DNA of 64,000 nt from Chrysoperla carnea. Lineage: Eukaryota > Arthropoda > Insecta > Neuroptera > Chrysopidae. Below, piece after piece: positions 31,034 to 42,410 of this stretch (the first letter of the stretch is position 1; every line of letters begins with the position of its first letter). The DNA is taken from the NCBI RefSeq assembly GCF_905475395.1, contig NC_058338.1, forward strand, positions 94,473,435 to 94,537,434, read 5' to 3'. Under the pieces are notes generated by a model, which was given only the letters and a program-made list of their open reading frames with translations, was not told where the DNA came from and made no database searches. Position numbers and translations under genes: made by a program.

Positions 31034-31605
31034 ACAAAAAGAAGACTTCAAAAGAAAAACTTTTCCAAAACAAATTAATTTGCACTAAAAAGTAAAAAAA
31101 TAACGATAATATAATGTAGTTAAAATTATTGTTATTTTTGTAGTCGGTGTCAGTTAAGGAAACAACTATGACAGAACAGTTTGCTACATTAGCTAGGCTG
31201 ACACCGACTCCAAAAATAACAATAATTTTAACTACATTATATTATCGTTATTTTTTTACTTTTTACTGCACATTAATTTGTTTTGAAAAAGTTTTTCTTT
31301 TGAAATCGGTTTTCTTTTTGTTAACAGTTTTTTTTATTTTGTGATTTTTAGTGAATCTGAAGTACACTAATTAATTTGGCGTGATATTGATTTATTCGTC
31401 CTCTTGTCATGCAAATTTAAGACTTATGGTTTTCTCATGGATGCCGTTGTTAGAACTGAGCCAATATGAAATGGGAACACGGGAAGCACTAGCTTTCAAA
31501 TAGATAAAGAATCATCGAAGTCGGTCTCCCAGTCAAAAGTTCAAAATAAATAAAAAATATAGTCGAATTAAGAATCTTCTTTTTTTTGTTTGAAGTCGGT
31601 TAAAA
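31034..31605. mobile_element. Family B palindromic element
   Basis: The left AGACTTCAAAAGAAAAAC and the right TTTGAAGTCGGTTAAA are inverted ends. A central hairpin has arms ACGATAATATAATGTAGTTA and TAACTACATTATATTATCGT. It encloses a core with GTCGGTGTCAG and CTGACACCGAC, themselves inverted. Copies lie at 48371 and 62443. Confidence 0.75.
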
Positions 31606-32984
31606 AATAATTTTAAAATAGGATGATTTTTTTGTAAAAAATTACCCATAGGTTTTTAAAAAACCTTCGAATAATGTTTCAATTTTTTGAAAAATATTAT
31701 GTCATTGTAATGAGCAGTAGTAAGTATACGTTGTTCAAAGAATGATCGAGAAGCTATAACGACCAACGAGTACTGTAAACTTACAGCAATAAATAAAAAT
31801 AATAGTAACATAACAAATATTGAGTTGAGTATGTACATGAATATTTTGCAAGCTGTCTATGGGTACATCTGAATATTTAAAATTAAAAAGGTATAAATAA
31901 AATTTAGAAATAGCCTAATATATAAAAGAATTCGTCAAGTAGAACTAGATTATATACTTATGGTTCCATAAAATTATATTTAGATTTTAGTTTGCGTATA
32001 AGAAGATTTGCAAATTCGCAAATATAAAATTAAACGAGGTATTGCGTATGTTTTGATGCTACGGAATTAATTATTATTATCGAAAAAAACAAGATTGCAT
32101 ATATATTCTTTTTAAAAGATTGAAAGCAGATAAATTTCTGAAGATGATTTTTTTTCTAGGTTCAGCAATACTTAGATATGTTTACTAATTTTTTATCACT
32201 TCAGATGAAAAATTCTCATTGCACGGGCAGAAAAGTGAAGTTGGTTTTTGAAAATTTTTAGAAGTACGTAAAATATGAATGTTTAAAATTCCTAATTAAA
32301 CAAAGAGGAAGATATAGGTTAGTGACGTCATTGTCCGATATCACCATAGAGATTACACGTAAAATACATATGAGACTTTGTTTTGCTAAAAGGAGATGGA
32401 CAACAATCTTTGAATGCTTATAACTTCTTTGTTTTTTAATCAATTTTAATTTCACTTTCAAATTTTACCATTGTATCACCTTTTTATGCTTAATATGGTA
32501 AAGTCGACATCACGAAACTACCGGTATTGAAAAAATTTGAAATACAAAATCTTTTATTTCCTTTTGGACCACAATCTTCTATTTGAAAAAAGCTAAGAAG
32601 CCTATTCATTGTACTGAGATTAAATTTTATAATATTGGCTTCCAAAATTACATTCTCTGTTTATATGAAAGTGGTGATGATATGGAGGGAGAACTGAAAT
32701 TGAGGATGAATAATCGAATATTTTCAAATATACGCAAATCTGGTACCATAGACAAACTTTAATAAGACGATTCAAACATATTAATGGAATGGAAATGAGC
32801 GACACTAGCGCATCTCTTGAGGGTTACACGAACTCTTTTGAAGATAATAAAATCATCTTTTTGACTGTTACATGTATACCTTACATAACCAAACTGTTAT
32901 AACATCGGCTAATCTACCAAAATTTTTTAAAATGACATCATCAAAATTTTGAATTCATATAATCCTTAATAGTGCACTGTCTTT
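31606..32984. other. AT-rich stretch, nothing identified
   Basis: No convincing exon, RNA gene or repeat was recognised. Short open frames have AT-driven composition. Confidence 0.35.
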
Positions 32985-33318
32985 TAAACGTTTGCCTATG
33001 TCTGGTATTAAATAAAAGGGCATGATATGTACATTAAAAACTGTAAGTTACAAGAAAATCAGTTCAATTGTTGAAAAGTTGTGAATTCTTTCACCGGGGA
33101 TTTAATATTTATGTCTGGTACCAAATAATTTTTAATGTTATGTACATAAAAAATCTGTAAGTTACATGAAAATCAGTTCAGCCGTTTAACAGTTGTGAAC
33201 TCTTTCGTCGAGGACTTATCAAATTTCATAAAATTTACTAGATACTTCTCATCTATTTCCATTCAACCAAAATGTCCCACAGTGATGTGTGTCGGGTTAG
33301 CCAACAGCTAGCCAATCA
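32985..33318 (+). mobile_element. Helitron-like 3' fragment with internal duplication
   Basis: Two ~110-bp direct copies (32997-33103, 33113-33216) share GTCTGGTA, CTGTAAGTTACA, GAAAATCAGTTCA and AACTCTTTC. The right end reads GTGTCGGGTTAGCCAACAGC then TAG, resembling Helitron CTAG ends. The next base is C rather than T and no 5' end is found, so this is tentative. Confidence 0.4.
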
Positions 33319-33389
33319 ATATTTTTTTTATACAAATCAATATAACTACATAAACTGATAAGGTTCTCGTTTTCCCCTACACCCCTATG

Positions 33390-33625
33390 CATATATACAT
33401 AAAACAATCACCTCAAATAGAATTATACAGAGAGTAGTCAGTGCGTCTGCTTGTAGATTCTCCTAAAAAACGTTACTATTGAATACACGTTATCGCGCAG
33501 TCGCCAGTTGTGTCATTATTGTGGGAGGTATAGTAAGTGGTGTGTATTTGAACTGATATAGTGAATTGCCTGCCTTTGTTGCAGCGATAATATTTGAAAA
33601 AAAAATATATAAATTATAATAAAAA
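33390..33625 (+). promoter_or_regulatory. Candidate core promoter and 5' UTR
   Basis: TCAGT at 33438-33442 (in GTAGTCAGTGCGTC) matches the arthropod initiator. ATATATACATAAAA lies about 45 bp upstream, further than a usual TATA box. The following ~120 bp is unusually GC/CpG-rich for the region (TTATCGCGCAGTCGCCAG, GTGGGAGG). A short exon follows at 33626. Confidence 0.35.
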
Positions 33626-33654
33626 ATGTTCAACTCAATACAACGTATTATTAT
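33626..33654 (+). CDS. Candidate first coding exon of an unknown gene
   Basis: ATG at 33626 opens MFNSIQRII and meets AT|GTGAGTAC, a near-consensus donor, at 33655. Without splicing the frame stops at once. No matching acceptor exon was found downstream in the window, so the rest would lie across a long intron. The product is unknown. Confidence 0.3.
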
Positions 33655-33699
33655 GTGAGTACATTACAAAAAAAATTCATTATGTAACTCATGTATCAG

Positions 33700-34834
33700 A
33701 GAATGTTGTGTAGAAAAAGAATTTTGGCTCATAACCTTTTTTTTTTTTTGCGAAGAGTGGATCATTTTTTTAGGTAGTCCCATTCATATATACACACACT
33801 GTTTGGTAATTTTTATGTGTATATTTATATTTACGACAGCGATCGATAAACGAAAGCTGTTTAAAAATAAGTAAAAATTATTTTTAATCAGCTTTGCCCT
33901 TGGGATTAAAAGCTCAGGTTTTTTTTTTCTTTTTTTTTTTTCGTTTATGTAATGCTAACGAATATACCTAAAGATTTCCCCCCTGCTTTTCGATACGAAC
34001 CTACTACTAGTCCAGTGACCTATATGTATATATTGCAATATTATATATTTAGAAGTTATTTCACGTTTGACATATTTTTTTATGGGAAGTATAACTGTCA
34101 TTTTTGTTAGTTGAAGGTAAACTTGATCGTTTTAAAGTTTTTTAATTTTTTTGCTGTAATAATTTGCATATGTTATAAAAAAAAAAACTTGTTTTTTTGA
34201 CATATTGCAATTTTTTTTTTTTCAAACGGAAATTAAATAATTAATAGCTTCTTGAAATAATTTGTTTATTATTTTAATATTTAAAAAGAGAAATATCTTA
34301 AAATAATTTGTTTATTATTTTAATATTTAAAAAGAGAAAAAAAATTCAATACTTTATGAAAAAAGTGTTCATTTGTATCCCAGTTTTTTTTATAAAATGT
34401 TTAAAAATAATTTAGTAACTTAGCTGGGAAAAATAAAAAAAGTTGTGTAAAAATGAATCATTAAAAGATTAAATAATTTTATAGCTTGCATTTTTTTATC
34501 TGTAATTTTCTATTCAGTGTTTGAGTTTCTATTAAGTGTAAAGTTTGGATAATATTACCGTCATTTTATTTTATTGTATACGATTCGAATGAAATTTTGT
34601 ATGCAAGGGATTTCGGGAACGAAAAATCGATCTAACGGGGTTTCATATTTAGAAAACGTCGTTTGATCCTTGTTTTCAGGAAAAACTGAAACATTGACTG
34701 CAAAATATGACTCTTCCTGACATCTATTGGCGAGCATATACATTTGACGTGACGTTTTGGTTGATAGATAAAATACCGAGCAAAGGTTGGTCATTCAGGT
34801 ACTATTTTAGTATTTTACTGAACGAGAAGAAAAC
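33700..34834. other. AT-rich stretch with a ~46-bp tandem duplication
   Basis: 34250-34340 holds two copies of AAATAATTTGTTTATTATTT followed by TAATATTTAAAAAGAGAAA. 34560-34830 is less AT-rich but shows no protein-like frame. Otherwise nothing is seen. Confidence 0.4.
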
Positions 34835-34975
34835 AAGAATAATAAATTTTGACCTATTGCCAAGTAGAGCTTTTGTCCAGGGGGTGATAACCACTCCTTC
34901 TAGGGGATCGGGGAATATGTGTTGAAAATGACAACGGGAATCAATAAAGTAATAGCAGTTCTGATTTTGATGATT
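34835..34975 (+). repeat. Family C fragment
   Basis: TTTTGACCTATTGCCAAGTA, TTTTGTCCAGGGGGTGATAA and GTTGAAAATGACAACGGGAA match the arm of the foldback at 7402-8772. Confidence 0.6.
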
Positions 34976-35257
34976 TTTAAAAAAATATTTCTTTTTATAT
35001 ATTATTTAAAATCAGAAATCTTTCACAGGGAGGGGGGGAATAATCTAGGATCTGTAATGTACCGATTGGTATATCAGCGCCCAGTCTTAATCACAAATGA
35101 TAGAAATTTCGAGAGGATATTGATTTTATTCTAAAAGTGTTATTTAAGAAAGGATTTTTCCAAATGTACTCCCTTAAAGAGTGAAATGAGGGATAAATAC
35201 GATAAATAATGATTTTCCACACCCAAAGCTAAAAGCTGGAGTGGATCATATTGGTTA

Positions 35258-35775
35258 TTATACCATGTATATGAAATATACCAAGGTATACTAAGTTTAG
35301 TCCCAAGTTTGTAACGCTTAAAAATATTGATCCTATGAACAAAATTTTGGTATAGGTGTTCATAAAATTACTTAATTAGTCCATTTCCGCTTGTCTGTCT
35401 GTCTGTCTGTCGTGATGACAGACAAGCTGAAATTTTTACAGCTTACTCAGGACGTAAAAAGTGAGATCGAGTTCGTAAATGGGCAATATAGGTCAATTGG
35501 GCCTTGGTTCCATAGGACCCATTTTGTAAACCGTTAGAGATAGAACAAAAGTTTAAATGTAAAAAATGTTCCTTATAAAAAAATAAACAACTTTTGTTTA
35601 AAACATTTTTTCGTAAACATCGCTGTTTACCCGTGAGGGCACAAATTGTAATACTATGGTAATATCAGTTATATATGTGTGACATGTATGTATGTGCAAT
35701 GTGACAGAGTAATCAACACTGTCTATACATGGTATTTCAACAATTAACTCAGTCAATTGTTTGTTTTCACTTGTT
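35258..35775 (-). mobile_element. Family A repeat copy
   Basis: Reverse copy from TTATACCATGTATATGAAAT to TTTTCACTTGTT. A run of GTCTGTCT and an inverted GATGACAGACAAGC replace the usual GTCCGTCC segment. Confidence 0.78.
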
Positions 35776-35966
35776 CTAATTTACAATTAATACAACACCA
35801 ATTTTAGCAGAGTTTTTTTAATTACAAAAAGGCAAAGAGAATTTTACAAGAAAACTTGATTTTACAAGATTTGAATTGAACAGTCATACAATATTATTTT
35901 ATTTATAACAATATGTTGCTATGAAAATCACTGCATGTTTTTATTTATTTTTTTATTCACCTAATG

Positions 35967-36383
35967 GTACAAGAGCTCGCAACGTCGACAAAAAAAGAAT
36001 TTTATTATTGCTGATTTTATGATATGTTGTTCCCCTTGCTCTTTCTGTTAGAGCTTGGGCGGTCTGGCTGCCGGAAGTGGTTGCGTTTAGTATTGCGCAG
36101 CCTAAATGTACAGGTCATAATACTAAATTTTAAAAGAATTTTATTATGTCTGTAATTTTAATATTATGTTATTTAAGTATACAAAAACCTTAAATTAATT
36201 TGCCAGACGGTAATTATTATTAAAATTACAGACATAATAAAAATCTTTTAAAATTTAGTATTATAACCTGTACATTTAGGCTGCGCAGACCGTCCAAGCT
36301 CTAACAGAAAGAGCAAGGGGAACAACATATCATAAAATCAGCAATAATAAAATTCGCTCTCGAAAACGTTGCGAGCTCCTATA
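35967..36383. mobile_element. Foldback MITE with AGAGCTCGCAACG ends
   Basis: The left AGAGCTCGCAACGT and right CGTTGCGAGCTCCT pair. The arms continue through GAATTTTATTATTGCTGATT and TTCCCCTTGCTCTTTCTGTT to TTTAAAATTTAGTATTATAA over ~170 bp, with one ~30-bp GC-rich insertion in the left arm (GGCTGCCGGAAGTGG). Non-coding. Confidence 0.75.
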
Positions 36384-36987
36384 CTATAAAGGTGAGATTT
36401 CACGTTTTGTACATTTTTTTTATTGAGGACAAAATTTTATTCCAACATGCACTGCACTACGCTTATTAGGGAACAACTAAAAAAAATATCGATTTTTTTC
36501 TACTTGATGTTTAATTAGAAAAATTTCTGATAATTGATATCATAATGACATTTTAGTGTAGGTAAATAAATTTATGCTTGAAGTGTTTTTAATAATTTCA
36601 ATATTTCAATATTTAGTTACGTTTTATCATTGATGCGTGTCAATTTTTCAATTTAAAACTTCATAATGGATTTTTTAAATTGAAAAACAAAATAAAATTA
36701 CAAAAAACTAAGGCCAAATATTATATTTAAAAAAGGATAAATTAATAAAAATAAAATTTGTCCTTTACACGTTCTCATTGTTCAATTTTTATGGTCATAA
36801 TGTTTGCACTAAGTGACTAGTTGTCAGTTTATTTAAAACAAACCACAGTGCTAAAGGGAAAAAATTATAAGCGAAAAATTCCTTAGAAGTTTTATGGTTC
36901 GATGTACCACAAATGAGATATGATTTAATTCATTTAAAGAGTTTGCCTGGGAACTCCTCCCCAATCTGAAAATAAAAACTGAATTTG
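36384..36987. other. AT-rich stretch, nothing identified
   Basis: No gene or window-internal repeat is recognised. Confidence 0.35.
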
Positions 36988-37542
36988 TTATACCATGTAT
37001 ATATGAAATATACATAGTATATTAAGTTTAGTCCAAAGTTTGTAACGCTTAAAAATATTGATGCTAGGAAAAAAATTTTGTCATAGGTGTTCATAAAATC
37101 ACCTAATTAGTCTATTTCCGGTTGTCTGTCCGTCCGTCTGTGGACACGATAACTCAAAAACGAAAAAAGATATCGAGCTGAAATTTTTACAGCGGACTCA
37201 GGACGTAAAAAGTGAGGTCAAGTTCGTAAATGAGCATCATAGGCCAATTGGGTCTTGGGTCCGTAGGACCTATTTTGTAAACCGTTAGAGATAGAACAAA
37301 AGTTTAAATGTAAAAAATGTTATCAAAAATTAAACAACTTTTGTTTGAAACATTGTTTCCTAAACATCACTGTTTGAAAGTGAGGGTTTCGCCAATTAGG
37401 CGAAAATTTTATAATATGTACTATACTTGATTATCAGTTATGTATGTCACATGTTTGTATGTGTAATGTGATAAAGAAATCAACACTGACTATGCATGGT
37501 ATTTCAACAAGTAACTCAGTCAATTGTTTGTTTTCACTTGTT
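36988..37542 (-). mobile_element. Family A repeat copy
   Basis: Reverse copy with intact ends. It contains CCGGTTGTCTGTCCGTCCGT, GACACGATAACTCAAAAACG and GTCTTGGGTCCGTAGGACCT. Confidence 0.8.
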
Positions 37543-37934
37543 TAGTTTGAATTTGACTCTGACATTCAAACATCTAAATCAGATAAATGTAAAAGAAATC
37601 AGGCAAGCTACAAATAAATGTACACACCAATCAAACTTTTTCCTCTTACCCGACTACGCCATGCAAAGAAGTGGTAATGTGTCTATCAGGTTATATATAT
37701 ATGTATATTTGTTCCTTTGCAGCACACTAGAGACCAAACGTCTGGTCCGATTTCAATAATTCTTACGATAATCGATTTGTCTTTCACTTCAGTAAACGAT
37801 GAGGAAAAAAGAAGAAATATCTAAATTTTGACCTATTCGTTGAGTGCGTAGTCATGATACGGACAATAAAATCGATGCCAGCGCTTCCAGTGAAAAATTT
37901 TGGCGTTAAAGGAGGCTGTTATGACCAATTTGCA

Positions 37935-38210
37935 ATTCTTTACATGTTAATGTTATAGAAAATGTCAAATTAAATTTATTGAAAAACACATTAATTAATT
38001 AAACTTAATGCATTAAAAATTGTGAAAATAAAAAATCAAATTGCACAAATACTATTTTTTAAATGTAAATTATCATTATTATTTATTCAAATTTGTGAGA
38101 CAATAATATTAAATTTTCAATGTAAGTCATAAATGCAATCCATACAATTATATATGCATCCATACAATTCTATAATTAAAGTGTGTACCGTTACCATGGA
38201 AACGCTTTAA
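37935..38210 (+). repeat. ~270-bp repeat, inverted copy at 63728-64000
   Basis: ACATGTTAATGTTATAGAAA through ATTAATTAAACTTAATGCAT to CATACAATTCTATAATTAAA and CCATGGAAACG matches the last 270 bp of the window on the opposite strand. Confidence 0.7.
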
Positions 38211-38215
38211 GCTTT

Positions 38216-38705
38216 GTTCGCCCTCTAGATCAAAATTTATATGGTGTTTAGTGGTGTTTTTGTCCAGGGATTGGAAAAATATATGTTAAAAATGACAACG
38301 TGAATTAATAGAGCGATGAAAGCAAAAAGTGTCATTCAAGTATATTTCGAAAAGTTAATACTTTACGAGCTATTGGCGATTGAAATTCAGAGTATTTAAC
38401 GTTAAATAACTAAAAAATATGACGTTTTTTGAAAAAGTATATCATACACTTTTAAAGTACTATAAAAACCTTGAAAAAGGAAAAAGTTTCAATTCATTTG
38501 CATGAAAATTACAGAGTTTTAATGAAAAGAAAGTTGCTCGTCCCTTTTTTTTACAGTTTCGAATATATATTTTTTATAATATTGGAATTTAAAAGCAAAA
38601 AAAAGAGCTAAATTTTTATTCCCTTAGGTTTTAAGTACCTATATAAAGTAAATTGGAATTTTAGTTCTAGTGGTAAATGCATCAGTTTTTGTGCTGAATA
38701 AAATA
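38216..38705 (+). mobile_element. Family C half-element
   Basis: AGCTTTGTTCGCCCTCTAGA, GTGGTGTTTTTGTCC, AATACTTTACGAGCTATTGG and CATTTGCATGAAAATTACAG match the left arm and centre of the 7402-8772 foldback. The right arm is replaced by a family A copy at 38706. Confidence 0.65.
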
Positions 38706-39262
38706 TAAAACAAGTGAAAACAAACAATTGACTGAGTTACTTGCTGAAATACCATGTATAGATAGTGTTGATTACTCTATCACATTACATATACATATAT
38801 GTCACACATACATAACTGATATTCTCATATTAATACATACTATACAATTTGTGCCTAATTTGCACCCTCACGGGTAAACAGTGATGTTTAGGAGGAAATA
38901 TTTCAAACAAAAGTTGTTTATTTTTTGATAAGGAACATTTTTTACATTTAAACTTTTGTTCTATCCTCTAACGATTTACAATATGGGTCCTACGGACCCA
39001 AGACTCAATTGACCTATGATGCTCATTTACGAGCTCGACCACACTTTCTACATTCTGAGTACGCTGTAAAAATTTAAGCATGATATCTTTTTTCGTTTTT
39101 GAGTTATCGTGTTGACGAATAGACAACCGGAATTGGACTAATTAGGTGATTTTATGAACACCTATACCAAAATTTTGTTCGTACCATCAATATATTTTTA
39201 AGCGTTACAAACTTGGGACTAAACTTAATATACCTTGTATATTTCATATATACATGGTATAA
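38706..39262 (+). mobile_element. Family A repeat copy
   Basis: From AAACAAGTGAAAAC to ATATACATGGTATAA. It retains GCACCCTCACGGGTAAACAG and ATGGGTCCTACGGACCCAAG. Confidence 0.8.
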
Positions 39263-39839
39263 TAGGCATGAACATTTTTCGATAGAAAAACTATGATTGG
39301 AGTATTTAAAAATACAGTTTGAAACATAAAGTTTCATACAAAATTTGTCTGATCTGGTTATCAAATGGGTGAAAATCTGATAACCAGAAATGGGATGATG
39401 GTAAATCTCTACCGCTGGTATTCGTTTATAACTTTAACTCATGGTATTATAACTTCCTGTAATTGGCTTACACAACCAAAATTCAGGCTTTTTTACTATA
39501 TTTATCCTCTTGGATTAAATTTTCCCACGCATTTTATGTTCGAGGCATCCTTAACCAGGAAGTATTTTTGTATCTATCATTTATATGAAACGCACATTTC
39601 ATTGAGTTTGAAATAATAATTATATTGTTTTTACATCTCTTAAAAAAATGTATTTTCGGACTGACTTAATTATGTTTGTAAAATTTAAAGCAACGACTAC
39701 GTCATTTATGTTCTCATAGACTAAATAAATGAATAGGTAAACATAGGTGGCTACCACCGACACCTACCTAGGTTGCTTCACATGAGTTTTGTAATAATTA
39801 TAACAATAACTCGCTAAGTAGTATGATATTATTATGTAC
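39263..39839. other. Spacer, nothing identified
   Basis: Open frames here have no recognisable family and no supporting splice structure. Confidence 0.35.
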
Positions 39840-41185
39840 AGAGTGTCCCATTTAAGATGAAAACGCCCACATATTTTTGTTATTTATAAAAATATCGATT
39901 TGATACAGTCAATCTAGACGAAAAAAAGGATGGAACTGGAAAAAAGTTCAATGGTGGGTCTGAGGTTATAGATCGTTAGGGGGGCATGTAAATAACTTTA
40001 AAAAAAATTAAGAGAATTTTTCGTTCCGCTGTTTTTGAGAAAATCCAAAAAAATTTTGGAATGCGTTTTTCTCGGAATCTATTGGTTTAAGGGAAAAGTT
40101 TTTCAAATAAATAATGTAGAGGACGTTGTCAACTACATTTTATGTCATTGGAGCAACGTCATACGAGTTAAATTACAAAAAGTAGGTGGCGCTAAAGTAT
40201 CAAAAAAAGGGTTTTTCACGATTAAGAAAAAATTATTTTTTTTGTAAAAATGTAAATGAGAAAGTTGTTTGACTCAAAATTAGTTTCAACTTTAAACAAC
40301 ACACCGTTTCCGAGCTATAGGGCGAGTCGGCATAGTACGAACAAAGGACCGGTTTCTAACATCTGCCTAACTGTCTATGAATAGTACATTTTTCAGTTCC
40401 TGTGTGAGTTTTGGAGAGTAAAGGTCTGAAAATTTTGATATCAAGTTCATTTTCTATTCTTTTATTTCATGAAAATTGCAAATATTAAAATATTATGAAA
40501 TAAAAAAATTTTGAATTGCAATATATAAGTTATTGTAAACAATTTTTCACTTCTATGTTTTGTTAATACATTGGTAATAAATAAATAATACATTGGTAAC
40601 GTTGTTAACTGTTTATTTCAATATTTGTCAAAAAAAATTTACTGCAGTTGAAAGTATTTTCGAACAATCAATTCAATTTTAAATTCTACAACAATCTCAA
40701 ACACAGCACGGCATAAAATGTCCGATGTGTACTCTTCAGCAAGCTGTATTTCAAAAACGGTAAGTTTCACAAAAAAAATTGTTGAAATAAAAGTTGAAGC
40801 TAATTTTGAGTCAAACAACTTTCTTATTTACACTTTTACAAAAAAATCATTTTTTCTTAATGAAAATCGTGAAAAACCCTTTTTTTGATACTTTAGCGCC
40901 ACCTACTTTTTGTAATTTAACTCGTATGACGTTGCTCCAATGACATAAAATGTAGTTGACAATGTCCTCTACATTTTTTATCTGAAAAACTTTTCCCTTA
41001 AACCAATAGATTCCGAGAAAAACGCATTCCAAAATTTTTTTGGATTTTCTCAAAAACAGCGGAACGAAAAATTTTCTTAATTTTTTTTAAAGTTATTTAC
41101 ATGCCCCCCTAACGATCTATAACCTCAGATCCACCATGGAATTTTTTTCCAGTCAAAATGCCAGATTGACTGTACTAATTTGAAA
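39840..41185. mobile_element. Family I foldback element
   Basis: Starts CAGAGTGTCCCATTTAAGAT. From about 39904 an arm of ~390 bp pairs with 40790-41178 (GAGGTTATAGATCGTTAGGG, GAAAATCCAAAAAAATTTTG, CAACTACATTTTATGTCATT). The two near-identical 68-70-residue frames at 40035 (+) and 40847 (-) are the same arm read from both sides. Confidence 0.7.
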
Positions 41186-41309
41186 TTTTGCAACAGTCAT
41201 GCAGGGAGATGGATCACATTCTTTAAGATACTTAACCGAAATCAAAACTTAAAACTCAGCCAACTGCAAATTGACAAATAGACCCGATTCTTAAAATTTT
41301 GCCTCACGT

Positions 41310-41775
41310 CAAAAATGGTTAGAGATATCGAAAACAAATATGAGAAAAAGTTACTTAGAATATTTGTTTATACCCAATAAACCGATTTTCATGATAAAAT
41401 TCGAATTTTAATTTTTTAATTATTTTGAACCACACTCATAATTATTACAAGTTTATTGAAATAATTGAAGACATAACACTATTAAATTATCAATTTGTCC
41501 AGATTTTATATTCCATAGCACACTTATTATAAAAGTTTATTTTTTTATTTTATAACTAGTGTGCTATGGAATGTTAAAACTGGACAAATTGATAATTTAA
41601 GACTGTCATATGTATTCAAATATTTCAATAAACTTAAATAATTTTGAGTGTGGACCAAAATAATAAAAAAATTTAAAATGATAATTTTGTCATGAAAATC
41701 GGTTTATGGGTATAAAAAAATATTCTAAGCAACTTTCTCTAATAATTTTTTTTCGATATTCTAATCATCTCTGAT
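41310..41775. repeat. Foldback repeat
   Basis: GGTTAGAGATATCGAAAA with TTATCAATTTGTCCAG and CCATAGCACAC on the left pair with GTGTGCTATGG, CTGGACAAATTGATAA and TCGATATTCTAATCATC on the right. The arms are ~220 bp with a short AT loop. The left flank (41225-41300) resembles 62140-62215. Confidence 0.65.
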
Positions 41776-41849
41776 TTTAATTAACTTTTAAGCTCAAGTC
41801 TATTTTCAAGATCATTTTAAGATCAAGGTCAAATGATCTTAAAATTAGA

Positions 41850-42234
41850 ATTTCAGGTCAAAGTCATGGACACACGCAGAAGAATGTCCTCTGTTGTCTA
41901 TGACAACTTTTGGCTAAAGCATTTTTCTGTGTTTATCTTCCAATAATGACATATTTTTCCGAAAGCTAACAATTTTCGAAAAAAATGTTTTAAATAAAAA
42001 ATGTGATTTTTGTTATGAGGATCAACTTTCTAATTTAAAGTGTTATTCTATTTCTTACCGTTTAGAATCCAAATGTACTATTAAAGCAAATCGAAGAACT
42101 AGATCCAATCTGGTGCCAGAACATGATGTCCGTCCCTCACCAAACTCGTAAACTTATGATTAAGTTATTTTTTGATTGATTAATTACAAAACAAGTTATA
42201 AACCATAAAAGATTAAAATGGTCCACCCTGTATG
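41850..42234. repeat. Family H repeat, right end
   Basis: TTTAAATAAAAAATGTGATT, AGGATCAACTTTCTAATTTA and AATGGTCCACCCTGTA match 49131-49545 in part. At 42160-42163 it has an uninterrupted TTAAGTTATTTTTT, the counterpart of the family E insertion point at 46400. Confidence 0.55.
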
Positions 42235-42410
42235 TAATATGCAAACATTTGGATCATGCTGATCGCCGAATGTTACGGAATGCTGACAACAATTGAATAT
42301 ATAACACATCATAAATTACTAACCTTGAATACGATGCGATGATTACTGAGGATATCAAAGCAGAGTAAATATCTCAATTAATCATTATAAAGCTATATTA
42401 TTATTATTAT

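Noticed and set aside
40035..41053. Two nearly identical ~70-residue frames on opposite strands
   Set aside because: They are the same inverted-repeat arm read from each side, not a conserved gene pair.
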